Position numbers and translations under genes: made by a program | Notes under the pieces: model-generated | What the model was told of the DNA's origin: nothing | What the model saw: only the letters and a program-made list of their open reading frames with translations | The model's database searches: none | Assembly: GCA_028824015.1 (NCBI GenBank) | Contig: JAPPFC010000004.1 | Location: forward strand, 37,087-101,086 | Direction: 5' to 3' | Origin: a bacterium | GTDB lineage: Bacteria > Actinomycetota > Acidimicrobiia > Spongiisociales > ZC4RG35 | DNA length: 64,000 nt | Shown: piece by piece, positions 7,417 to 15,035 of the stretch | How positions within the stretch are numbered: position 1 is the stretch's first letter | How the letters are laid out: each line of letters opens with the position of its first letter

Positions 7417-9795
7417 ATGATGCGTGGGTTAGTCGCCGTCTTGGTGGTGGTGTCTATCACGGTTCCGTCTCTTGGCGACCAGGGGACTTCGGACGTCCCT
7501 GGTTTGGAGGCGGGGGATCACGGACCGGGGACTTCTTCTTACGCCGCGGTGCGGGGTGGTGGCGCGGTCGGCCTTCCCGGGGACGGCTCTCCGCCGCAGG
7601 TCTCCGAATTGCAGGCCACCGGCGTGGGGGACCGCTCTACAGGGTTTTCCGTGGTGTCCGCCGGCGCGGCTCATTCCTGCGGGTTGCGGACTGACGGGTC
7701 GTTGGTTTGCTGGGGCGCCAACCATTTCGGGCAGGCGTCGGCGCCCGAGGGCTCGTTCTCGGCGGTGTCTGCCGGCGGCGTGCACTCGTGTGGGGTGAGG
7801 ACCGATGGATCGATGGTTTGCTGGGGATTCAACGATGACTGGCGGGCGACTGCCCCGAGGGGTTCGTTTTCGGCGGTGTCTGCCGGCGTGCGCCATTCGT
7901 GCGGGTTGCGGACTGACGGGTCGTTGGTTTGCTGGGGCGCCAACCACTTCGGGCAGGTGTCAGCTCCGGGGGGTTCGTTTTCGGCGGTGTCCGCCGGCGG
8001 GGAGCATTCCTGCGGGTTGCGGACCGGTGGTTCGGTGGTGTGCTGGGGCAATGACGCTGATGGCAGGGCGAGTCCCCCCGGGGGTTCGTTTACGGCGGTG
8101 TCTGCCGGCGGGGCGCACTCGTGCGGGGTGAGGACCGATGCATCGGTGGTCTGCTGGGGCTCGAACACCGAGGGTCGAGCGAACGCTCCGGTGGGTTCGT
8201 TTTCCTCCGTGTCTGCCCGGTGGTGGCATTCGTGTGGGGTGGGGACCGATGGGTCGTTGGTTTGCTGGGGCAGCGACGCCTTCGGACAGTCAACCGCGCC
8301 GGCGGGTATGTTTTCGGCGGTGTCTGCCGGCCGGGAGCATTCCTGCGGGTTGCGGGCCGACGGGTCGGCGGTTTGCTGGGGCAATAACGCCCTTGGGCAG
8401 TCGACCGCCATGGTCGGTCCGTTCACGGGGGTGTCCGCCGGTTGGCGTTACTCATGCGGGTTGGAGGCGGATGGTTCGGTGGTGTGCTGGGGCATTGACG
8501 CTGAGGGGAGGGCTAGCCCGCCGGCTGGAACCCACATTGCGGTGTCGGCCGGCGCTTTTCACTCCTGCGCGGTCCGGGTGGACGGGATCGCGGTGTGCTG
8601 GGGCTCCGACGCCGATGGTCGGGCGAACGCGCCCGGGGGTGTGTTCTCGGCGGTGTCCGCCGGCGGTGTGCACTCCTGCGGGTTGCGGACCGGGGGGACC
8701 GTGGAGTGCTGGCGCCGCAGCGGTTTGGCGCCGGGAGGTTCGTTCTCGGCGGTGTCGGCCGGCGTGGCGCATTCTTGCGGGTTGCGGACGGACGGCTCGG
8801 TTGAGTGCTGGGGTCACAACGCCTACCGGCAGTCCATCCCGCCGGAGGGTCGGTTCAAGGCGGTCTCCGCGGGCGGGGCCCATTCTTGCGGGTTGCGCGC
8901 CGACGGTTCGGTTGAGTGCTGGGGCGCCGACCACCTGGGGCAATCTGCGGCGCCGGAGGGTTCGTTCTCGGCGGTGTCGGCCGGTGGGGAGCATTCTTGC
9001 GGGTTGCGCACCGATGGTTCGGTTGAGTGCTGGGGCGCCGACTCCGACGGCCAGTCCATGCCGCCGGGAGGCTCTTTCACTGCAATCTCGGCCGGCTTGG
9101 CCCATTCTTGCGGGTTGCGTACCGATGGTTCGGTCGAGTGTTGGGGGGACAACGCCGTGTTCATCCCGGCGGCCCGCCCGGAGGCTCCCGCATCGGTCGG
9201 GGGCGTGGCGGAAGGGTTCGCCGACGTCGCCGGAGGCCCACACCGCGATGACATCGACCGCATGGCCGTCCTGGGCATCACCCTCGGCTGCGCCGCGGGC
9301 GCCGAGTCCAGGTACTGTCCAGACGGCCGTGTGACCCGGGCCCAGATGGCCGCATTTCTGCTACGCGCCATCGGACAGCCCGATCCCAGGCCCACCGGGG
9401 AGAACCCGTTCTCAGATGTCCCCGGCGGTGTGTGGTACACCGATTACGTTCTCCGGCTGGCCGAGATGGGGGTGGACACCGGCGAGAGCGGGGAGTGGCG
9501 CCCCCAAGCTCCCTTGACCCGGTTGGAGATGGCCCGATGGTTGACTCGGTTCTTCGACCACATCACCCCGGCCGCCGGCCCCCGGGGACTGTTCCGCGAC
9601 GTGGCCCGGGAGGATTGGCCGGCGGTGGAGGGCCTCTACCAACACGGAGTGACGGAGGGATGCTCCACGCGGCCGCTCCGGTACTGTCCCGATCGGTCGG
9701 TCAGCAGGGCGGAGATGGCCTCGTTCATCATCCGGTCCCTCCCCGTAGACCCGCAGGGAGACAGCTTTTACCGCCCTCTCCGAGGTGGTTCATAG
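7417..9795 (+). CDS. secreted RCC1-like repeat protein with C-terminal SLH domains
   Basis: A 792-residue protein starting at ATG 7417 (MMRGLVAV...), with a signal-peptide-like hydrophobic start. From base 7645 to 9186 it has 14 tandem repeats of 37 residues with consensus FSAVSAGxxHSCGLRTDGSV followed by CWG. Each repeat carries two cysteines; repeat 10 is four residues shorter and has CWRR in place of CWG. This is the RCC1/BLIP-II propeller type, and 14 repeats would fit two seven-bladed propellers. The C-terminus (about base 9210 on) has about three SLH domains (YCPDGRVTRAQMAAFLLRA, TRLEMARWLTRF, YCPDRSVSRAEMASFIIRSL), used elsewhere for cell-wall anchoring. Transcribed divergently from the liv operon. 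Its role is probably surface binding or adhesion; the ligand is unknown. Confidence 0.88.
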   Translation: MMRGLVAVLVVVSITVPSLGDQGTSDVPGLEAGDHGPGTSSYAAVRGGGAVGLPGDGSPPQVSELQATGVGDRSTGFSVVSAGAAHSCGLRTDGSLVCWGANHFGQASAPEGSFSAVSAGGVHSCGVRTDGSMVCWGFNDDWRATAPRGSFSAVSAGVRHSCGLRTDGSLVCWGANHFGQVSAPGGSFSAVSAGGEHSCGLRTGGSVVCWGNDADGRASPPGGSFTAVSAGGAHSCGVRTDASVVCWGSNTEGRANAPVGSFSSVSARWWHSCGVGTDGSLVCWGSDAFGQSTAPAGMFSAVSAGREHSCGLRADGSAVCWGNNALGQSTAMVGPFTGVSAGWRYSCGLEADGSVVCWGIDAEGRASPPAGTHIAVSAGAFHSCAVRVDGIAVCWGSDADGRANAPGGVFSAVSAGGVHSCGLRTGGTVECWRRSGLAPGGSFSAVSAGVAHSCGLRTDGSVECWGHNAYRQSIPPEGRFKAVSAGGAHSCGLRADGSVECWGADHLGQSAAPEGSFSAVSAGGEHSCGLRTDGSVECWGADSDGQSMPPGGSFTAISAGLAHSCGLRTDGSVECWGDNAVFIPAARPEAPASVGGVAEGFADVAGGPHRDDIDRMAVLGITLGCAAGAESRYCPDGRVTRAQMAAFLLRAIGQPDPRPTGENPFSDVPGGVWYTDYVLRLAEMGVDTGESGEWRPQAPLTRLEMARWLTRFFDHITPAAGPRGLFRDVAREDWPAVEGLYQHGVTEGCSTRPLRYCPDRSVSRAEMASFIIRSLPVDPQGDSFYRPLRGGS
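7645..9186 (+). repeat. 14 tandem 111-bp coding repeats (RCC1-like)
   Basis: Fourteen in-frame units of 111 bases (unit 10 is 99 bases) encode the propeller-like repeats. Neighbouring units are very similar at the DNA level, with repeated phrases such as tcgttttcggcggtgtctgc. This suggests expansion or homogenisation by recombination. Confidence 0.9.
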
Positions 9796-10236
9796 TCCCT
9801 GCCTTATCCACACCCCCGGGGTAGGGGTTGAATAGGCTCTCCAGTTCGGACCCCCAATCCCAAACGCCCTGCACATCTGCCCGAAAGGGCCGGGTTTCGC
9901 GACCCGTCCAAAATTTGGCCCTTTCGGGCCCACCCCCACCGCCGCCGTGCCGGGTTTGAACCGGGTGGGGGCAGGCTGACGCCTGCCGTCGTCACCCGGG
10001 CTGGAGAAGCCGTTACCGGCATTGTTGAAGACGGTGCGGGTCCGGTGGAACCCTGCCGGACATGTGGCGCCGCCTGTGGTGATCCCGTCTCTGGGTGGAA
10101 CCTTGTCCAGGGACGGTGCTTTTCAATGAATACACCATGGGATGTGCCTGTGACAAAGCACTCGATTACTGCTGGAAGACTTGTCCAACCCGGGGAGGAG
10201 GGGCCTGAATCGAAGGGGAGGCTCAGGCTGGGGTGT
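9796..10236. other. intergenic region between convergent genes with a nested inverted repeat
   Basis: About 440 bases between the RCC1/SLH gene and the 3' end of the carboxylase gene. No convincing gene is present; a Cys-containing plus-strand frame from 10045 has no ribosome-binding site or homology I recognise. The main structure is the nested inverted repeat at 9879-9929. Confidence 0.6.
9879..9929. terminator. nested inverted repeat, possible bidirectional terminator or structured RNA
   Basis: GCCCGAAAGGGCC (9879-9891) and its exact reverse complement (9917-9929) enclose a second hairpin GGGT-TTCGCG-ACCC (9892-9905). Each outer arm can also fold alone, the left one as GCCC-GAAA-GGGC with a GNRA loop. 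There is no T-tract. It lies about 85 bases past the stop of the SLH gene and between convergent genes, which suits a terminator or a REP-like element. Confidence 0.5.
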
Positions 10237-11835
10237 TCACATCCGGAACACGCCGAAGGAACTGGTCCCCTCCACGGGACCCGAATGCACCGCCGACAGG
10301 GCGATACCCAGAACGGTGCGGGTGTCCCGGGGATCGACCAACCCGTCGTCCCAGATTCGGGAGGTGGCGAAGTAGGCCAGTTCCTCGGCTGAGATCTGGT
10401 CCTCTATCTTGGCTCTGACGGTGGCGTCGAGTTCATCGTCGTAGGGCTCCCCGCGGCTCTCGGCGGCGGCCCGACGGATGATGGACATCACCCCGGCCAG
10501 TTGCTTGGGTCCCATCACCGCGATCTTGTGGTTGGGCCACCCGAACATGAAGCGAGGGTTGTAGGCCCGTCCGGACATGCCGTAGTTGCCGGCCCCGTAG
10601 GAGACGCCCGCCAGGAGCGAGATGTGGGGGACCGTCGAATTGGCCACCGCGTTGATCATCTTGGCCCCGTCCTTGATGATTCCCCGCTGCTCGTAGTCGC
10701 GTCCCACCATGTACCCGGTGGTGTTGTGGATGAAGATGATGGGAGTGTCATACCGGTTGCACAGCATGATGAACTCAGTGGCTTTGTGGGCCTCCTCGGA
10801 GAATAGGATTCCCTGCTGGTTGGCCACCACTCCTACTCCGAAGCCATGTACGGATCCCCATCCGGTCACCAGCGACGGGCCGTACAGCGTCTTGTACTCG
10901 TCGAAGAGGGATCCGTCCAGCACCCTTCCCAGCAGTTCCCGCATATCGAAGGGGATCCTCAGATCCTGAGGGATCAGTCCCAGGAGGTCCTCAGGATCGT
11001 GCTCGGGTTCGACGGCGGCCCGCGTAGGGCCGTATCCCTGCTTGCGCCAGTTCAGATGGGCCACGATCTCCCGACCGATCCGCAGGGCGTCCATCTCGTC
11101 GACCGCGAAATAGTCGGACAGTCCCGAAACCCGGGAGTGCATCTCGGCGCCGCCCAACTCCTCGTCGGTGGATTCCTCGCCGGTGGCCATCTTCACCAGG
11201 GGCGGGCCGCCCAGAAAGACCTTGGCCCGCTCCTTCACCATCACCGCGTAGTCGGCCATTCCCGGCAGGTAGGCGCCGCCGGCCGTGGAGTTCCCGAACA
11301 CCAGCGCCACCGTGGGGATGCCCAGTTGAGAAAGCTGGGTCAGGTTGCGGAAGGTAGCCCCGGCCATAACGAACACCTCGGCCTGCTCGGGAAGGACGGC
11401 GCCGCCGGACTCCACCAGGTTGATCAGGGGCAGTCGGTTGGCCCTGGCGATGTCCTGGGCCCGCAGGGCCTTGAGCGCTCCGATCCTGTGGATGGAGCCT
11501 GCCTGGCTGGTGGGGTCGTTGGCGGAGATGACGCACTCCACCCCCTCCACCACCCCGATCCCGGTGATGAGATTCCCGCCCAGGGTCCTCTCCGTCCCCC
11601 AGCATGCCAGGGTGGACAGTTCCAGGAAGGGGGAGTCCCGGTCCACCAGCAGTTCTATCCGCTGGCGGGCCAGGAGCTTTCCCCTTGACAGGTGGCGCCG
11701 CACGTATTTGGGCCCACCCCCCTCCCGGGCTCTGGCCATCAACTCCTCGAACCCCTCGAGCGTGGCGACCATGGACTCCCGGTTGGCCTGGAACTCAGGA
11801 GAAGACCTGTCGATCTTGGTGGGCAGGAGGGGCAT
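10237..11835 (-). CDS. acyl-CoA carboxylase beta (carboxyltransferase) subunit
   Basis: A 532-residue carboxyltransferase that would move CO2 from biotin to an acyl-CoA. It has the two-domain crotonase-like architecture: an N-terminal half with LINLVESGGAVLPEQ and FGNSTAGGAYLPGMADY, and a C-terminal half with NTTGYMVG, AGVSYGAGNYGMSGRAY and FGWPNHKIAVMGPKQLAG. Length and motifs fit methylcrotonoyl- or geranyl-CoA-type subunits better than AccD of acetyl-CoA carboxylase, but the acyl group is not certain. No biotin-carboxylase (alpha) subunit is encoded nearby. It diverges from the crotonase gene with 47 bases between starts, and the pair may act together in leucine, isoprenoid or fatty-acid breakdown. 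Confidence 0.88.
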   Translation of the reverse strand: MPLLPTKIDRSSPEFQANRESMVATLEGFEELMARAREGGGPKYVRRHLSRGKLLARQRIELLVDRDSPFLELSTLACWGTERTLGGNLITGIGVVEGVECVISANDPTSQAGSIHRIGALKALRAQDIARANRLPLINLVESGGAVLPEQAEVFVMAGATFRNLTQLSQLGIPTVALVFGNSTAGGAYLPGMADYAVMVKERAKVFLGGPPLVKMATGEESTDEELGGAEMHSRVSGLSDYFAVDEMDALRIGREIVAHLNWRKQGYGPTRAAVEPEHDPEDLLGLIPQDLRIPFDMRELLGRVLDGSLFDEYKTLYGPSLVTGWGSVHGFGVGVVANQQGILFSEEAHKATEFIMLCNRYDTPIIFIHNTTGYMVGRDYEQRGIIKDGAKMINAVANSTVPHISLLAGVSYGAGNYGMSGRAYNPRFMFGWPNHKIAVMGPKQLAGVMSIIRRAAAESRGEPYDDELDATVRAKIEDQISAEELAYFATSRIWDDGLVDPRDTRTVLGIALSAVHSGPVEGTSSFGVFRM

Positions 11836-11882
11836 AGACGCTTGGAAGGCTACCGTCCGTCAATGCCGTATTCTCTGCGGGT

Positions 11883-12692
11883 GTGAGCTACCGACACATC
11901 CAGATCGAGACGGAGGGACACGTCGGGTGGCTGTGGCTCAACCGTCCCGACAAGATGAACGCCTTCTCTCCCGACCTGTGGGAGGACCTGCCCCGGGCGG
12001 CCGACGAGTTGGGCGACTGTCCCGAGGTGAGGGTGATAGTGGTGGCGGGCCGGGGTCGGGCGTTCACGGTCGGAATCGACCTGAGCATGCTTGGTGAACT
12101 GGCGCCCCGCGGGGAGTCGCCGGTGGCGGTCAGGAGGGCGCTGTATCACCGCGTCAAGGAACTCCAGCAGACCTTCACCGCCCTGGAGCGTTCCCCCGTT
12201 CCCGTGATCGCCGCGGTCCACGGGTGGTGTATCGGGGCGGGACTGGACCTCATCACCGCTTGCGACATCCGGCTGGCCGCTTCCGACGCGGTGTTCTCGG
12301 TCCGGGAGACCCGCATGGCGATGGTGGCCGACATGGGTACCCTGGAGCGGCTTCCCAGGGTGGTGTCGGCCGGCCACGTGGCGGAATTGGTCTACACCGG
12401 AAAGGACATAGACGCGGCCCGGGCGGAGCAGATGGGGCTGGTCAATCAGGTCTACGCGGACCGCGAGGCGTTGATGGAGGGCGCCCGATCCTGGGCGAGC
12501 CAGATCGCCTCGAACTCTCCTCTGGCGACCCAGGGCGCCAAGGCGGTGCTCTCTGCCGAGGAGGGACGGCCGGTAACGGAAGCCTTGGACTATGTGGCCC
12601 TCTGGAACGCCGCCTTCCTGGAGTCCAATGACCTGGCCGAAGCCATGGCCGCCTTCATGGAGCGACGGCCTCCCCGGTTCACCGGAGACTGA
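11883..12692 (+). CDS. crotonase family protein, dienoyl-CoA isomerase-like
   Basis: A 269-residue enoyl-CoA hydratase/isomerase-fold protein starting at GTG 11883. Oxyanion-hole segments are GRGRAFTVGIDL (about residues 57-68) and HGWCIGAGLDLITACD. The stretch VRETRMAMVADMGTLERLP carries a Glu and an Asp in the spacing of delta3,5-delta2,4-dienoyl-CoA isomerases (ECH1 type) rather than the two Glu of hydratases. That points to isomerisation during beta-oxidation of unsaturated acyl chains; the specific assignment is inference. The gene ends one base before the stop of the convergent exonuclease gene. Confidence 0.85.
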   Translation: MSYRHIQIETEGHVGWLWLNRPDKMNAFSPDLWEDLPRAADELGDCPEVRVIVVAGRGRAFTVGIDLSMLGELAPRGESPVAVRRALYHRVKELQQTFTALERSPVPVIAAVHGWCIGAGLDLITACDIRLAASDAVFSVRETRMAMVADMGTLERLPRVVSAGHVAELVYTGKDIDAARAEQMGLVNQVYADREALMEGARSWASQIASNSPLATQGAKAVLSAEEGRPVTEALDYVALWNAAFLESNDLAEAMAAFMERRPPRFTGD

Positions 12693-13568
12693 TCAGGCCG
12701 GGTCGGGGGCCCAGCGGTGCACCGCGGGGGGATTGCGGAACCCGAGTTCCGAGCAGAGCGCCTGGTACTCCACCCGATTGACGCCGCGCCAGCGGATTTC
12801 CTCCAGGGTCGCCGAGATGGGGGCGTCGCGTCTGAGGGTGGTCAACTCCCGGAACAGCAGGACGTCGTCCTGTCGCTCGCCCAGGTTCTTGGCCAATCGC
12901 GCCGCCCCTCTCACCGTCACCTCCCAGTCCCGGGGATCGGGAGGGATGTACTCCAGGTGCTGGTAGTGCCCCAGCACGGTCGCCGATGACTTGGCGCCCC
13001 AACCGGGGATGCCGGGAATGCCGTCGGCGGCGTCTCCCACCAGGGCCAGGTAGTCGGGGATCGACTCCGGCGCCACCCCGAACTTGGCCCTCACTCCGTC
13101 CGCGTCGAGCATCTGGTTCTTGCGACGGTCGAAGGTGACAACCCGCCGCCCGGAGACGCACTGGGTCAGGTCCTTGTCGGGGCTGACCAGTATCACTCTC
13201 TCTGCCTCCGGGGAGAAGCGGTGGGCGCCGCTGGCCATGGCGTCGTCGGCTTCGAAGTCGGTCATTCCCCACACGGTGACTCCCAGGGCCCGGAAAGCCC
13301 GCTCCGCCAGGCCGAACTGGCCCATGAGGTCCTCGGGTACGCCTTCGCCGGTCTTGTAGCCGTGGTACATATGGTTGCGAAAGCTCTCGATCACGGTGTC
13401 GGTGGCCGCGGCGATATGGGTCAGATCGGGATCCCGGAGGAGCGAGAGAGTGGTGTTCAACAATCCGTAGACGGCCCCCACCTGGCGGCCATCCGGCGAC
13501 GTCCGGGAAGGAAACCCGAAGTAGGCCCGGAAAAGTTCGTATGTACCATCCAGCAGATGCACGAACAT
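12693..13568 (-). CDS. stand-alone 5'-3' exonuclease (Pol I N-terminal domain type)
   Basis: A 291-residue protein equivalent to the 5' nuclease domain of DNA polymerase I without the polymerase. Metal-binding acidic motifs include the N-terminal LLDGTYELFRAYFG, TDFEADDAMAS and LVSPDKDLTQ. The helix-hairpin-helix DNA-binding segment is LVGDAADGIPGIPGWGAK. I placed the start at ATG 13568 because MFVHLLDGT begins the conserved fold; an upstream start at 13604 is possible. It would remove 5' flaps or RNA primers. Its start lies 12 bases from that of a divergent hypothetical gene. Confidence 0.87.
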   Translation of the reverse strand: MFVHLLDGTYELFRAYFGFPSRTSPDGRQVGAVYGLLNTTLSLLRDPDLTHIAAATDTVIESFRNHMYHGYKTGEGVPEDLMGQFGLAERAFRALGVTVWGMTDFEADDAMASGAHRFSPEAERVILVSPDKDLTQCVSGRRVVTFDRRKNQMLDADGVRAKFGVAPESIPDYLALVGDAADGIPGIPGWGAKSSATVLGHYQHLEYIPPDPRDWEVTVRGAARLAKNLGERQDDVLLFRELTTLRRDAPISATLEEIRWRGVNRVEYQALCSELGFRNPPAVHRWAPDPA

Positions 13569-13580
13569 TCTGATGATGCT

Positions 13581-14093
13581 ATGACCGATCCCCGATGTGG
13601 TCAAGCCGGCTACGGAGAGGGCGAGGCTGACACGGTCGAGGGATCGGGCGCGGCAGGGTCCGACCCGGGAGACGGCGCGTTCGAGGGTGAGAACGGACCC
13701 GGCTGGCGGGAGGCGGGCGAAGAGTTGAATGATCTCCGGGACACCTTTCGCTCCAGCTACCAGGAGGGCGCCGCGGAGGGTCCTTCCCGGGAGGAAGTTA
13801 TCAACGCCTTCCGCACCTTGGGTGACGCCATCACCAACATCGCTTCAGGCGCCGGTAATACCCTGAAGGACCCCCAGGTAAAGCAGCAGGTCAAGAAGAC
13901 CACTTCCTCCGCTGTCTCGGCGATCAGCGGGATCCTCCTGGAATGGAGCGCCGATTTGCGGACCCGCCTGCGGGAAAAGCAGGAGCGAGAGGCCCGGGAG
14001 GCCGGGGACCCCGACCATGCCGGACCCGTCTCGTCGGAGACTGCCGCCGAGAGTTCGGATGGAGAGGTCGGCGGCGCCGACACCAGCGCCTGA
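13581..14093 (+). CDS. hypothetical acidic protein
   Basis: A 170-residue protein, not recognised. The first 60 residues are Gly/Asp/Glu-rich and probably disordered. Residues about 70-135 look helical (EEVINAFRTLGDAITNIASG, VKQQVKKTTSSAVSAI, EWSADLRTRLREKQER), and the tail is again acidic. No signal peptide or true membrane helix is evident. It starts at ATG 13581, divergent from the exonuclease, and ends 18 bases before the sulfurtransferase gene, so the two are probably co-transcribed. The central helices could be amphipathic and membrane-associated, but no function is claimed. Confidence 0.7.
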   Translation: MTDPRCGQAGYGEGEADTVEGSGAAGSDPGDGAFEGENGPGWREAGEELNDLRDTFRSSYQEGAAEGPSREEVINAFRTLGDAITNIASGAGNTLKDPQVKQQVKKTTSSAVSAISGILLEWSADLRTRLREKQEREAREAGDPDHAGPVSSETAAESSDGEVGGADTSA

Positions 14094-14111
14094 ACCCAAA
14101 GGGAGATCACT

Positions 14112-14957
14112 GTGGCCCTGATCGCTGCCGAGGCACTGGCCGGGCGTCTCGCGGACCCGCAGACGGTGATCGGCGACGTGCGGTGGTACCTCGCTGATCC
14201 GCACCAGGGACGGGTGGAGTATGAGCGCGGGCACCTGCCCGGGGCGCGGTTCGTCGATCTGGACACCGACCTGAGCGTGGCGGAGGGTCCCGGTCGTCAC
14301 CCCCTGCCTCCGGTGGCCGTGTTCTGTCGCACTCTGGGGCGAATGGGCATCGGCCCCGACCACACGGTGGTGGCCTACGACTCATCCGGAGGGGCCATAG
14401 CCGCCCGTCTGTGGTGGATGCTGGACTCGATCGGGCACAGGTCGGCGTTCGTCCTGGATGGGGGATACCAGGCCTGGGTGGAGGAGGGCCTGCCGATCAC
14501 CGCCTCGGTCCCTCAACCGTCTCCGGTCGACTACCCGACATCGCAGGAATGGAGGGGAGTGGTCAACGGCGACCAGGTCCGTTCGTTCCTGGGTCGCCGT
14601 ACCATCCTGGACGCCCGCTCCGAGGACCGCTACCGGGGTGAGAACGAGACGGTCGATCCCCGGGCCGGCCACATCCCAACCGCCCGCAGCGCCTTCTTCG
14701 GGAAGAACCTGACGCCCGGGGGCAGGTTCCTCCCTCCCGAGTCGCTGCGACTCCGTTACCGGGAGTTGGGGGTAGGGGAGTCCGACACCCCCGTCGCATA
14801 TTGTGGAAGCGGGGTCACGGCATGTCACAATCTCCTGGCGCTGCGTCTCGCCGGGATTCCCGGGGACCTCTATGAGGGGTCCTGGAGCGACTGGTCCAGC
14901 AGTTCCGATCCGTTGGTGGCCACCGGACCCCGGCCGGGAGACGCCCCTCCCGACTGA
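14112..14957 (+). CDS. sseA: thiosulfate/3-mercaptopyruvate sulfurtransferase (tandem rhodanese)
   Basis: A 281-residue two-domain rhodanese that transfers sulfane sulfur from thiosulfate or 3-mercaptopyruvate to an acceptor such as cyanide or thioredoxin. The N-terminal inactive domain contains GHLPGARFVDLDTDLS; the C-terminal domain holds the catalytic loop CGSGVTACH (about residues 231-239). CGSGVTA is typical of mercaptopyruvate-type enzymes. It starts at GTG 14112 after a good ribosome-binding site (AGGGAG, 7 bases upstream). The sulfite-oxidase-like gene 80 bases downstream suggests a shared role in sulfur handling, but they need not be one operon. Confidence 0.9.
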   Translation: MALIAAEALAGRLADPQTVIGDVRWYLADPHQGRVEYERGHLPGARFVDLDTDLSVAEGPGRHPLPPVAVFCRTLGRMGIGPDHTVVAYDSSGGAIAARLWWMLDSIGHRSAFVLDGGYQAWVEEGLPITASVPQPSPVDYPTSQEWRGVVNGDQVRSFLGRRTILDARSEDRYRGENETVDPRAGHIPTARSAFFGKNLTPGGRFLPPESLRLRYRELGVGESDTPVAYCGSGVTACHNLLALRLAGIPGDLYEGSWSDWSSSSDPLVATGPRPGDAPPD

Positions 14958-15035
14958 GGCCGATCGGCCGTCCCGGGAGGCGAGTCCCGCTCTCCAATCA
15001 CACCGAAGATAGCCCGCCGCATGAAGTAATCTTGG

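Noticed and set aside
10045..10392. Small plus-strand frame with CRTCGAACGD near its start, resembling a zinc-ribbon
   Set aside because: It runs into the carboxylase gene on the opposite strand, has no ribosome-binding site, and the Cys spacing is not followed by a second Cys pair.
14958..14969. Palindrome GGCCGATCGGCC after the sulfurtransferase gene
   Set aside because: A 12-base GC-rich self-complementary string is expected by chance in such DNA, and it has no loop or T-tract to act as a terminator.
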